Shown here piece by piece: positions 11,216 through 22,468 of a stretch of 64,000 nt of DNA. A model generated the notes under the pieces. It did not search any database and was not told where the DNA came from. It was given only the letters and a program-made list of their open reading frames with translations. The translations under genes were made by a program, and so were the position numbers. Each line of letters begins with the position of its first letter. The first letter of the stretch is position 1. Source of the DNA: Physcia stellaris (taxonomy: Eukaryota; Ascomycota; Lecanoromycetes; Caliciales; Physciaceae); assembly GCA_018902385.1 (NCBI GenBank), contig JABSSW010000002.1, positions 124,001 to 188,000 on the forward strand. The letters are read 5' to 3'.

Positions 11216-12861
11216 TTATCGATACTGCCCATAGTGAGTCTCCTCCTTTTGTCTCTTCTCCACAAGGTCCAGCACTTTCTTACTATACATTCCTTCAAGC
11301 GCTCTTCCCCCTTTCAAAATCTCCCTCTCGTGAACAGCGGCCTCCTCTTTAGTCATACACACCAGCTCATGCAGCTTGAACTTTGCAAACTTCTGTCCTT
11401 CCCAGTCTTCATCCGGTCTATACCCCTTCTCGGGCGCTCTCCACCGTACCAGCGTCAGCCTGGTCGGAACACCACTGACGACGCTTTTCCCACGGTAAAC
11501 CTCTTCAATTAGATATCCAATGTCATCCTTCGTGATGGGGATTTTGAGTCCTCGCACATCGAACACACTATCCTTCGCTAATCTTTCTTCCAACCCTTGC
11601 AATGTGCTCATGATGTTCTCGTACATTTTATCCCTCGCTTTACCTGCCGCGATCTCGTGCGGATAGTTAGAGATTTCCATGACAACATAATTGGCAGCCG
11701 CGTACCCGAAGACGGCCGGCATAGTGCCGAGGACGGGGAGTATCCGAGTTCTGAAATCAGGCAGTACGCTGAGCTCGTTCACCTGACCCTTGATGAACTC
11801 TTCGTCTGGTAAAGGCAAAAGTTGCGCCTTGCCCGGCCCCGGTTTTTCAGTCGAATAGACCACGGGTATGCCATCGGCTATTCCCTCTGCTCTGAGTCTT
11901 CGCCTAGTAACGCGGGATAACGGATCCTCGAGGCTGGCACTGATATCACCAACAAACACTCTCGTCGGATCACTCTTACAGCCTGCACCCATGGAGCTGA
12001 TCACCCTGATGCCACGCTCATGACAATACCTGAGTAAAGCCACTTTACTATCGATATTGTCAATCGCATCAACAACGTAGTCTGGCTTCTTTCCGCGTCC
12101 TCGATCCCACGATCCAAGTAACTTTTCTCCTTGCTCCCTTCCCCAGACTTCGTTGAAGCATTCCCATTTCACCCAAGGTACTACTGCTTCCAGTCTCTTG
12201 CGAACACAATGCACCTTTGGCGTTCCAACATCCGCAAGGGTCGCTACGGCATGCCTGTTGAGGGATGACAGGGTGACTTGATCGAAATCCACCAGTCTGA
12301 TCTTCGAAACGCCAGAGCGGGCAAGAGCAGAGGTGCAATGGGATCCTACGCCGCCTAGGCCGACGATGACGACGAAGGAGTCTCGAAGCTTGGCGAATCG
12401 TGGAGGGGTCAAGAATGATGCGGTGCGTGTAAGTTGCTCAAAGATGAGCTCTGATTAGCATTAGCCATAGTCAATTGCACGCCCTGCTCAGTTGAGAAAA
12501 CATGCCCTCATCATAGTCTCCTCGCTGAGCTCGTCGAGCTAGCCCTGCGGCTCGCTCATCTTCTTTGTTCGTCAGATCAGCAAATCCAAAATTTGTAAGC
12601 TTCACTAAGACAATCAGTAAGTTCGATGACGGCGTTGAGTTGCGATTGCGAGTCAAATTTAGGAGGTCCTCCGCATACCGCTTGTGCATGATGCGATTCG
12701 CTCAGCTCCGGAATCGACGCCTTGAGCTCGTCAACTGCGACCTTTCGTCGTGCAGTTTGAGTACCATATATGATGCCTGCGACGGCGATGCCTGATAGCA
12801 CTGCAGTAGCTGCAAGCTGGACTTGGTGATTAGAAGCCTGCCGCTCGAGCCAGGAGGACAT
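11216..12861 (-). CDS. tRNA threonylcarbamoyladenosine dehydratase
   Basis: Three exons (12861-12679, 12599-12506, 12450-11216) give 503 aa. It belongs to the ThiF/E1-like family of TcdA/CsdL and yeast Tcd1/Tcd2, which use ATP to cyclise t6A37 of tRNAs to ct6A; yeast Tcd proteins are on the mitochondrial outer membrane. A hydrophobic helix near residues 13-30 (AATAVLSGIAVAGIIYG) fits membrane anchoring. The adenylate-binding loop VGLGGVGSH and the following LVDFDQVTLSSLNRHA are intact. The second intron (12505-12451) starts with GC: only GC-AG splicing restores the expected GDYDEELIFEQL. At the first intron the phase requires the distal AAG acceptor, 5 nt past a better-looking TAG. I cannot tell whether it is Tcd1 or Tcd2. 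Confidence 0.85.
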
Positions 12862-13591
12862 TGTTTGTGAAGGTGGAGGATCCGGAGCGCAACGGGCGTA
12901 AGTAGAGGGTTTGGAATGTCTGGTCCTATCAGTAGATTTCTTCATGACCCAGTGCAAGATGCGTAAAAGCCATGGTCGTGGTCTCCTGACAGCTTGTGTG
13001 GTACCAATCAGACATTGAGGTTGGATACTCTACAACCCTAGGTACATAAGGTAGATGTAGATATGAGGCACGTGATCAGGGCCCTTGCATGCCTTGCTCG
13101 CCTTGAAAGCGCCCCCTTTTTTCTCTTCAGAGGTACTACCCGTTTTGGACGAATCTGGGTCCTGACGAAGACTTCCTTAGAACCCCGGGATTTCATTTTC
13201 GGAATTAGATCAAGTGCCTGCAATTGAAAATAATAAGGATTCTGGAAAAAGGCTTTTCCGAAACTGGGATATCACATGTCCATATCACGCCGGTTCTCCA
13301 TTTGGTCTGAGGCGAGTAATAGTCACGATGATGGTTGGCTTGAGACTCACATAATCGTCCTGCATGGAAGTGAGGGCCCTTCATATAGGCTAAGATGTTT
13401 AATTCTTCCATTCAATTCACTCATGCCTTGCAAACCCTGAGGATGATCAAAGAGACCTAAAGTACCCAGATGAACATAAACTCCGTGGATAGAGCACCTC
13501 GTATAGCATGCACCCAACGCAGACGCCTAGCATACTGTTACCGTTCAAAGTCGACCAGTTGATCTTCTGAAGTCTTCTTTGGTCCCGGTGA
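12862..13591. other. Intergenic spacer
   Basis: In-frame ATGs at about 12945 and 12957 would extend the dehydratase N-terminus, but they add a segment not typical of the family. Otherwise nothing is recognised. Confidence 0.4.
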
Positions 13592-16500
13592 TCAGGACTC
13601 ACCCAGTACTAGCAGCTCATCTTGACCCATTTGACCCTTTGATCCAATCCCCGCATCGGCTTCTGCTCCCTCTAGCAGATCTCTGTCCGCCTCGCGAACG
13701 CTTCTCCGGTCTGTCTCCTCCCCATATCCTCCTATCCCTCGATCCTCGTCGTCCTCATCTTCGTTTCGTTGAGGTACGGCGTTCTTCTCAATCTCTCTTT
13801 GCGCCTCGTCCATCCTCTTTCTCACTTCACCGGCTACACGCATGCCGTCCGAGACGATATTGTCAAGAACACCGCGAAGTCCTTTGTTTGGGGGGACGAT
13901 ACCACCGGATTGACCAGCGGCTGGAAGCGGTATTTGTGATGGTGCGCCATTAGGTGCGGTGAAAGTGCTGAGTGTGGGTGTGCGGCTTACGCTAGATATT
14001 GAGGAGAGATGGAATGAGTTGGGAAAAGACGTTTCGAAAAACGCTTGGAGGAGCTCATCCGCAAGAATGACCATTCGGAAGGTTGGAAGAGTGATGTGTA
14101 AGGGGTTGGCAGGGTCGAGAGCAAGGTTTGCGGAGGCTTTACGAGACGAAAGATTTGTCTTTTAGATGAGTTGAATTGGAGGTTGGGTGATGAGGGAGTC
14201 GGCGTTGTAGGCGAGTGTGAAGACGCTTTGGGACCGCCCGAATCAAGGTCCATGAGATCTTCTTCTTCTTCGTCGTCGTCGTCACCGATAGAGAATTTGT
14301 TCATGTCATCCGTAAGTCGAGGTTCAGATGTCGCCATGTCATTTCCTTGATTTTGTGGGTGGTCAGGATCCGCGTATTCGAAGCAGCGTCGTATAAAAGC
14401 GCTGACGCTACTCAAAAATCTCTCGTCTATGTTGGTACTGGAAGTGTCACCATCGCCGTTAGGGCTTAGATTCGTTGAAGACGCGGATGCGGTGAGAGTG
14501 CCACCGAGACCCCTTCTGGTCAAGAAAAGCAGCGCTTCCGATATCCGTAGGATGCCTTCACGGTCAACCTTACCATCTCCATCGTCATCGTAGAGGTTGA
14601 AAAAGTAGCTGATTGTCGACATAAGATCCGTTGTACCTTTGACCTGCGCTAGCCCAGAAACCACGTTCTGCAAGCTCAGACCATCGCGATCTTCAGCATT
14701 CCAATTCCCATAAAGGCGTTGCATGAAATCGTGATCCGCCGGCTCTGCACCAGCTCCCCACGGCGAAACCGAGAAGCTCCGGCTCCTACCGCTGTGTCCG
14801 GAGTAGATACTGCTATTCTCCGATACGGAGTCTTTTCGCGGAGAAGTTGGGGAGTCGGTGACCGCCCACCTTGTGACTCCAGCAAGAAACTCTCGAAAAG
14901 CGTCATAATTCATCTGAGTCGGACTTGGCCCTAGGCCTACTCGACCAATTTCAACGCTTGTGTTCCCTGGAATGCCCGTAACTACCTCGTTGGCTTTGAT
15001 TTTGGCTACTTTAGCTCGGTGATCCGACTCTTCTCGTAGCAACTGCATTCGCTGTTCGCGTTCGTAGAGGATCCCGTAAAAGCGATCGTAGAGGAAGCCT
15101 AGATCGTCCATGCTGAGGCGCTTGCTGTCAGGGCCTAGGTTGCGTATCGATGTCCGCTTAGCGAAACTTTCGATGTTGTCAAGTACGGCGTCCTTATGCT
15201 TCGCACGTTGTTCCGATATAGTTTCTTGTGTAATACCTGAGAATTCTTTGAAAGCCGTGACCATCAACTCTTGAAACCTTGTGATGGCTCTAGTTTTCTC
15301 ATTTTCTGATTTTGGGTAGGCCGATTCTCCCAACCTTGAAAAATACGTCTTCAGTATTGATATGAAGGTCCCGTCATCCGTGATATCTAGAAGCTCTTCC
15401 CCATTCATCCGTAGAATGGCAAGACCAACTTGAAATAATACCTTTGGACCCTCCAAAAGAAGACATCAAGTACTCGAAATGCAAATACAAGGGGCATGGA
15501 GTTAATGTACAGAGAGAGGAACCAAGGAAGAGATACGACCGACAACTGCACATCCGACTTCACCAGATGTTCCCACAACACAGGCATCGTCTTCTCGACC
15601 AGAGATTCAAATACACGCTGGTCTAAAAGTGTGCCATACATGGTAGTAGAATAGTAGCCAGGTAGCAGTCGATCACATAAGATTGAGAGGAGAAAGAAAG
15701 CTTGCGATTCGGATAGGTATCTATAAGCATTAGCAGAGTATTGCGATCGCTGAGCAGGGGCTAGTACATAAGTAACGCTGCTACGACTATGTTCATTGCT
15801 TGGCAATATCCAACTTCTTCATTTGTCCAACTGTAGGCAGTGAGAACTCGTCTCAAACGCCCAATGCCTTCCTCGCTCTGAAACCCAGGATATTCCGGTA
15901 GACTTCTATTGAGGTCTTTTTCAATTTCATCAATAGCCAGAGAGCCACGTCCACAATGCTTAGACAGAGTCTGTTCAAACAAATTGGGGTTTTGAAGCCG
16001 CATGAACAGAGATCCTGAGGTGAGCTCCCAGATCTCACCCCGGAGGCGATTAGGCAGGCCGACTCTGATAAGCTTGTGGAAAGTGGGCTGCCTTATCAAA
16101 GTTGCATTTCGGCCATTCTCTGTTGTTTGTCAGAAGTTCTGTGTCTTCTGCGAGGCTTATGTCCCTACCTCGGAAATATTCGCCCCATAGTCTCATCTTA
16201 CTTCGATCTCGGAGCTTTTTGGCATCCCCTGGATATCGAAATACCATCCCAAGGCCTGCATCTGGCGGGTTCTTGTTGCCATTGGATTGAGTAGACTCGT
16301 CCTTGGTCACCCTCTCCGGAGAAAGGAGATACTCCGAGTAGCATTGTGCCACGACCGACCGCATACTTTCCATCTCTTTAATCCCATCTTTGAGTCCCTT
16401 CTTCAAGCCATCACAGAACCTCTCGCAAGCTAATCGACTTCCGGCCAGCTGGACAGTGAATTTCTGAGCATTCGCTGGACTGGTCTGCTTCCCCGACAAG

Positions 16501-16976
16501 GCAATGCCATTCCAAGTACTTATGGCCAACGCAAACAAAGCGTTCTGAGTCTGCAATCTTTCTACCCTTCGTATTGCGCATAACGGTATAGTGAAGCCGT
16601 TGCCCGCGGGGCCAGCCCCGTGTGTTTGTCCGGTGAACGCACTTGATGCTTGTAAGGTGGATTGGGGCAGGAAGCTTGTGTTCTGTGTAGAGAAACATAA
16701 GAAGCTTTCACTTAGATGTAGCTTCCCCACATATGTATTTCCTCGGTCACTTGATCTTATCTTTTCGCTGTTGATTTGAGCATTCGTTCGCGTTGAGTTC
16801 GGGGCAGACAAAGAGAGCTCCGCCGTGATCTCGTGTAAAGGTGATTGCGACTCTGGTAGGCGGAATTGAAGGCGAAATAATGCGGGTTTCGAGGGTGTAC
16901 TATCTGGCTTGTGATTGACTCCCGAGGAGTCGATCAGTGATTGAGCTTTCTGAACAAATGCATTGAGGTTGAACAT
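13592..16976 (-). CDS. GYP2: Gyp2/Mdr1-like RabGAP (GRAM-TBC-EF-hand)
   Basis: Exons 16976-16169, 16119-15768 and 15720-13592 encode about 1,096 aa if two one-base gaps are allowed, the usual length of fungal Gyp2-type RabGAPs. A GRAM-like N-terminus precedes a TBC domain with the [13 protein letters not shown] start, the arginine-finger motif [10 protein letters not shown] and the glutamine-finger motif GYCQAMN. Next comes an EF-hand-like loop ([12 protein letters not shown], Gly at the last position) and a C-terminal [11 protein letters not shown] motif. Such proteins accelerate GTP hydrolysis on Ypt/Rab GTPases in membrane traffic. The third exon needs a +1 correction at 15455-15458 (run of four A on the plus strand) inside the TBC domain, and another at 14160-14163 (four T). 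With both, the exon closes exactly at its stop. I favour sequence error over pseudogene. Confidence 0.8.
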
Positions 16977-17471
16977 GGCTGCAGAATAGACCACATGGGG
17001 GCAGACGTCAGCTTCGCGTGGGCAAGCTGATGGAGCTCTTCATACTGATATTCAAGAATTAGGCCAACATTGTCTCAAAGAGATCGGTCAGGACACCCCA
17101 CAATGCATCTACTAAAGGCATACAATATATCCGTGGAGTGAATCCCAGTCAGCGGGCCTCCTCCGCGACTGCGCCTCCGCAACCCCTTTTGTTCAGGACG
17201 TACGGTTGGTTTGGCAGTCACTACGTAAACCACGGCAAACCTGAATATCAAGTTCATGGATATCCACAACCAGTCTATTGAAGAATGTCTAGGTACAATG
17301 ATTGTTTACTAACAAGCAATGGTACTCCTATGGCATGCACTCTAAATAAGGTTGGTATCATCAGTCATTCATTCCCATCATTCATACGTGCTGGTCGACC
17401 AAGCTGGCTTGGGTGTCTTTCGCTTCCATACAAACTATCCTTCACCTTGAGTCTACTAGAGCTTTGAGCTT
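16977..17471. other. Intergenic spacer
   Basis: It contains the promoter of the RabGAP gene on the minus strand and the 3' end of the next gene. No distinct element was seen. Confidence 0.4.
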
Positions 17472-19914
17472 CTAACGGTATCGTCGTGGTGGTGGTCCAT
17501 CATAAATGACCTCTCGCTCAATGACCCTCTCTTCATCCCAGCCAAGGGCGAGTTGCTTCTTACGAGGTGCTTCCCGCTCAAATTGAATTTCACGAATCCT
17601 TGAACGACGTCCTTTCTTGATGTCTTCCGAGAGGTCGACCAGCCGTTGTACGTCCTCCTAATTGCAGCCGATTAGCCTGACTGAGCCCCAAGGGGGACGA
17701 TGCTGGAAAAGGAGCAGAAAGACTAACGTATCTTAAATAGCTCATCACGTAATAGAAGAACTCTGTCTCTTCGTATTCATAGCCCATTTCTTTCATGGCT
17801 TCCTCGCTTACAAGGTCTTTTGTGATCTCTGTCCACATACCTTCGGTCTTGCTCTTCTGGCCAACGAACCTTCTCCCTCGGTCTCTAGTGTCAACAGGAG
17901 GTGGAGCTTCGACCAACGCCCCTTCGTAGGCATCATCCTCAGCGATAAATTTGCTCCGTCTGACTCCATTGTACCGCTGCCAGGTAACTTCTTGATGAGC
18001 GCCACCAACGCCTTCCATCTCCACTCGGCGTGTACCAGGCGGCACGTCCACAATGGCCCAGTCTCTTGTTGCGCCATTATAGCCTTCTCCAATGTAGCCT
18101 CGCTCGCGTGTGCGTTCATTGTAGTAGTCAGCCTCTTCAGCTATCTCACGTTCATCTCGTGAAGGGTACGCATGGCTATGTGCCCCAATGCTGGGAGACC
18201 GGCGACGTGGCGGAGGACGCTCTTCTCTACGTCTAGGACCTGAATCAATGACAATGTCTTCATCATAGTGACGGCCGTTGCGTTCCCCACTACATTCCAA
18301 TTAGCAAGCTGTGGCTTATCTGGCTAAAAATCACTGTACTTACTGACGGCGTATCTCAATCTGTTGAAAGTCTTCTGCTGGTGAAGGAGATCGGGGTTTC
18401 GGCGGAGGTGGTGGAGCAGCTGGGGCGGGTGGTTGTCGCACTTCGAAACCTATCTCCAGTCAGCTTAACAGACATCTCGTTTCATAAGATTCCATTACCA
18501 TGGTCGATATGGCGATGATGAGTGATGATTTCCTGGTGAATCGGGGGAGCTCGAATGGGTTCTGGCTCGGGGGAGGCAGTGGAGGCACGTATGGCTCCGG
18601 TGAAGGGGAACGCTCGTTGCGTCTGATGATGATCTCGTCCTTATGTCGCCCCTTGCTCTCATCGTGACGAATGATAATATCCTCCTCGTCTCTTGTAGTT
18701 CTAGCTGTCTCCCGAGAGTGGTCGCGCTTTCTGACCACAAGTTCGTCATCACGATAGCGACTTTCTAGAGATCTCCGCCGAGGTGCTGCCTTTTCCCTCT
18801 CATTTCTGCGGATAATGATATCCTCCTCGCGATAATCTCTCTCGGGAGATCTTCGGCGAGGTGTCTCTCTGTCATTCCTTCGTATGATAATGTCCTCTTC
18901 TCGGTAACTGCTTTCTGGCGATCTTGGCCGGCGTTTCTCCCTCTCATCCCGTCGAATGGTGATCTCTTCTTCACGAAAATCTCTTGACTTGGCACGTGGT
19001 CTATCATCGCTGCGGATGGTCAGAGATTCCCTCTCGTAGCTTGCAGCGCGAGGTCGATTCCGTGAGCGATCTCTGATAATGATCTCTTCTTGCTCGTACC
19101 CTCGATCTCGTTCCTTTGGCCGCGCCCGCTCTCTCTCCTCTCGGCGAATAATGATCTGCTCGTCGTCGTAATCCCTCTCGTCTCGTCGTATGATGATCTC
19201 TTGGTCCTTGTAGTCCCTTTCCTTGGGACGCTCCCGCTCCCGCTCATCCCTCCGAATTATGACCTCCTCGTCCCTGTATTCTCGTTCACGAGGCCGCTCC
19301 CTCTCCCTCTCCCCTTCCCGGATGATGATCTCCTCTCGCTCGTAGCTCGGCTCTCTTGGAGTAGGCTTACGGAAGATGAACTCTTCATGTTCTCTCGCAA
19401 TTTGTGGGGGTGGTGGAGAGTATCGCTCCCGTTCCCTTTGTCTGTACACGAACTCCTCACGCTCTCGTGCGACTTGCTGCGGAGGCGGGGAGTACCTTTC
19501 CCTATCCCTTTCCCGGTAGATGATCTCCTCGCGATCATATGAAGTCTCTGTGGGAACTCTGCTGCGACGGTATGCAGGTTCTTCCCTCTGAACCGTTTTA
19601 ACTTTCGGTCGATCGCGCTCGCTCTCTTTTGCAGGTCGTGATATGTACACCTCATCAGTCTCGACGACTTCTCGGTCTCTCCTTCGTGGTTGAGCTTCAA
19701 TGCTTTCCCGCCTATCCTGGCGAAGAACTAGAGCGCCGGCAGTGGAGCTTCGTCCGTAGTCTTCTCGAAGAAAGTCGGGTTCTCGATCAGCACCCCGCCG
19801 CCTTTCACGAATGTCGATTTCGTCATATTCGGCTACACGATTGCCACGGCGTGGAGTGTAGTACTCTCTATCTCGCTCCTCGTAGAAATCACCTGGGGGG
19901 CCTCGTCGTGACAT
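17472..19914 (-). CDS. DUF8035-like repeat protein
   Basis: Exons 19914-18499, 18449-18344, 18289-17728 and 17657-17472 encode about 756 aa. The N-terminal 450 residues are highly charged and built from imperfect units of the type EEIIIRRDERER, with Arg and Glu/Asp alternating. The C-terminal 200 residues form a compact conserved part (MWTEITKDLVSEEAMKEMGY, EFFYYVMSYLRYEDVQRLV), which I recall as the fungal DUF8035 type. Function unknown. Exon 1 ends one base out of phase with exon 2. Either one G is missing from the plus-strand run at 18569-18573, restoring an EPEPIRAPPIHQEIITHHRH frame, or a GAG acceptor 4 nt upstream is used. The first reading gives the more family-like peptide. The 3' introns are canonical (GTAAGT, GTTAGT). 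Confidence 0.7.
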
Positions 19915-21236
19915 GATTGCTGATAATGAAGTCTTGGACCCTATGTAGGCCACAAATTTATGTGCACGTAAAAAAGACTGGCTGACCGTGAAGCAGCAAC
20001 AGATTGTGAGTTTCTAGCCAAATAGTCGAAGATCGGGATGGGCCGCGTCCTCTGGCCTCATCTAGGATGCTGGCGAAAGTGTGTCAAAAAGATTTCAAAG
20101 GCGGGGCTGGAGGTGGGCTGGATGGTCTGCCTCGGTCGTGATTGGGCTGGTGATGCAGATCACGAGTCAGTTCATGCGTTTTCTTCAGTATGATGACAGC
20201 ATTCAGATAATTTCCGAAGCCTGCTTGAACAGGTAGAGGGACAATTCTGGCCCACGAAGACTTCACGCCGTCATAGGAGGCAGGGACAATATAAGATCTA
20301 AGTGAGAAGTCCCCCCGTCTACATCAATATCATGCGAAATCAACCGGTGCTTCGTGTTTCTGGGCACATGCAGCTATCAAGTGAATACAATGCTGGTCCC
20401 ATATCTACATCAATCCAATTTCAGCCCTCGAGCCATTCCGAGGTCTAGCATCGTCTCTTGAACCTACCATACACATCGAGTGTTTAGGTGACAAGTCAGC
20501 AAGCTCATAACATATCCTACATGCAGTTTCGTCTCAACAGCTGCGATGCTGTGGGACGTGGGAGGAGAACCAATCCTATATCAGATGGGACGAGCTCCGC
20601 GATAGCGACATGGCACAATGAGGGCAATAGCGAGATGATAGCCTGAAAATCTTTGCCTGATAAGTTTGTAATCGCCAACAGCGATGGAACCGAAGAACTC
20701 CAAAAAATGCAGGAGTGGCCGTTGAGTATTGTACAGTTCGCTCGAGAAGACCGCCCAGCCGTTGTGTCCTATCCACTTGTGCACGCTCTAGCAAATGACC
20801 AATCCGTTATTCCGTTGATCTAGCAAACGAACAACATAAACATCTGCTTGATATGAAAGATAAGACAAAGGAGATAGATCCTGGATATCCAGTGGGAGCT
20901 CTGCGCAAGGCTGGTGGCACTCCAGTGGCAACGAAGACTCCAGCAACTCGGTTTTAGATCGGCTTGTAAACACACACGGCCATGATATTCGCTGACGGGG
21001 CCAAGGCTTCATTGCACGGTGGAACGGCCAGAGTTTGTCGTCCTCTACAAGTCCAGATTTCTGAGGTATGTCAAGGATAGACATCGTCCGGGGCCGCATA
21101 TGTCGCCAGTGGATTCTTACCAGGACCCGTTCTGAGTGAATTTCTGAGCCAAGCAAGTGTACGAAATAAGGCTCCAAGTAAACAAAGAGTGCGGCCTGAA
21201 AGAGGCCTACGTACGTCGGTACGACTATTAATGCTT
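19915..21236. other. Intergenic region, 1.3 kb
   Basis: No convincing gene. Minus-strand ORFs at about 20788-21240 and 20084-20266 lack motifs. Confidence 0.4.
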
Positions 21237-22468
21237 TCATCTCCGGCGACGTTCTTCACGTATGGGTTCGCGCATATATGCATCTCTAGGCTGTGGGGGT
21301 GGGGGTTCATATCCAACAGGCGTTCCTCTGGAAGGTACATATGGAGCTCCTCGCCCAGACTGGGACTGGGGTGCTCCTTGGGGATATGGATCATACCCTC
21401 TGTCATCGATAGGTACGCCACGCATTGGGACATCTTGTGGTGAGGAGACATATGGATAACCAGGTGCTGCTCTGGGATCCCGCGGTTGCGGCCCGCCTGG
21501 ATAAGGACCTGGCTGTCTTGAGGGATAACCTTGAGCGGAATAATCGCCTGCTTGTTCAGCATAGATATAATTTTGGTCACCAGGGATTCCAGGTCTTCCA
21601 GCGGTCGCTGGGTATCCTGCGGCAACATAGGAAGAAGCAGCCGGATAGCCTGAGGGAGAAGGGTACGAGCCGCCTTGACCATAGCCTGGAGGATAACCAG
21701 TTCCAGGCTGGTAGCCTGCGCCTGGGGGATATCCTGGTTGTTGTGAAGGAGGGTACCTAGAGCCGTCTGGGTATCCACCGGCCGTGGAAGGGTATCCACC
21801 TTGTGCAGCCGCGGAAGAGTATGGAGGTTGAGAAGCATAACGGTTCTCCGACGCATAAGGGTCCTGCATGGCCACATCCTGATCCCGACGCCGGCTTGTC
21901 TGAGATTCCCGATATGGGACACCTACCGATTTGTTAGGTAGACCTACCCCGGGGGAGGCTCGCATCGGACTACCTTGATAGCCACGCGATGTCATCTCAC
22001 GAGTCTCTCTTATGTAATCATCCGAGAGGTCTTTAAGATCTTCTAACATTTTCTGCAAGGAGCAGCACAGAATTAGCGAATGCAACGCTTAGGATAGGCA
22101 AACCAGAGGCTCACGGGTGTAAAGGGTCGGACAGCTTTGACAATGTAGCCGTTGATACCCTAACAACGAGATTAGCAAAGGACTGGCAGTGTCCAGGAGG
22201 CACAGCATCGAACATTGTAAGCTCCCGGTCTTGAATAGGCCTCGGGTCCTAGATATTTACATATTTCTCGTTGCATGACTTCACGATGGATACCATCGCC
22301 ATCGATGAAGAATTCATTCAGGCCATCGCCACCACCTCTGGAAGACCTGGGGGGTTCTCGTTCACTCCGGGCGGGCTCCCTCCTGGCATCACGCTCGTCC
22401 CCACGTCTACGGTCTCGGTCTCGATCCCGTCGGTCATCACCACGATCACGGTCACCTCGATGAGACAT
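21237..22468 (-). CDS. rfeG: RfeG-type transcription factor
   Basis: Exons 22468-22214, 22159-22115 and 22052-21237 encode 371 aa. Exon 1 has an Arg/Asp-rich start (RGDRDRGDDRRDRDRDRRR) and then the family signature GLNEFFIDGDGIHREVMQRE followed by ICKYLGPEAYSRPG. Exon 2 is only 45 nt (GINGYIVKAVRPFTP). Exon 3 starts KMLEDLKDLSDDYIRE and runs into a Pro/Gly/Tyr/Gln-rich tail with many YP and GY dipeptides, a low-complexity activation-like region. Aspergillus RfeG was described as a DNA-binding regulatory factor; the biochemical role is poorly known. The first donor (GTTCGA) is weak but the branch site TGCTAATC and the phase fit. Nuclear location is inferred from the basic start. Confidence 0.85.

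Noticed and set aside
14160-14290. Intron to explain the RabGAP frame change
   Set aside because: Candidate donors (such as GTCCCA) are poor; the only phase-compatible pairing uses one of them and would remove about 97 nt of linker, so a one-base gap is simpler.
19090-19542. 150-codon plus-strand Leu/Pro-rich ORF
   Set aside because: Shadow of the charged repeat region of the DUF8035-like gene.
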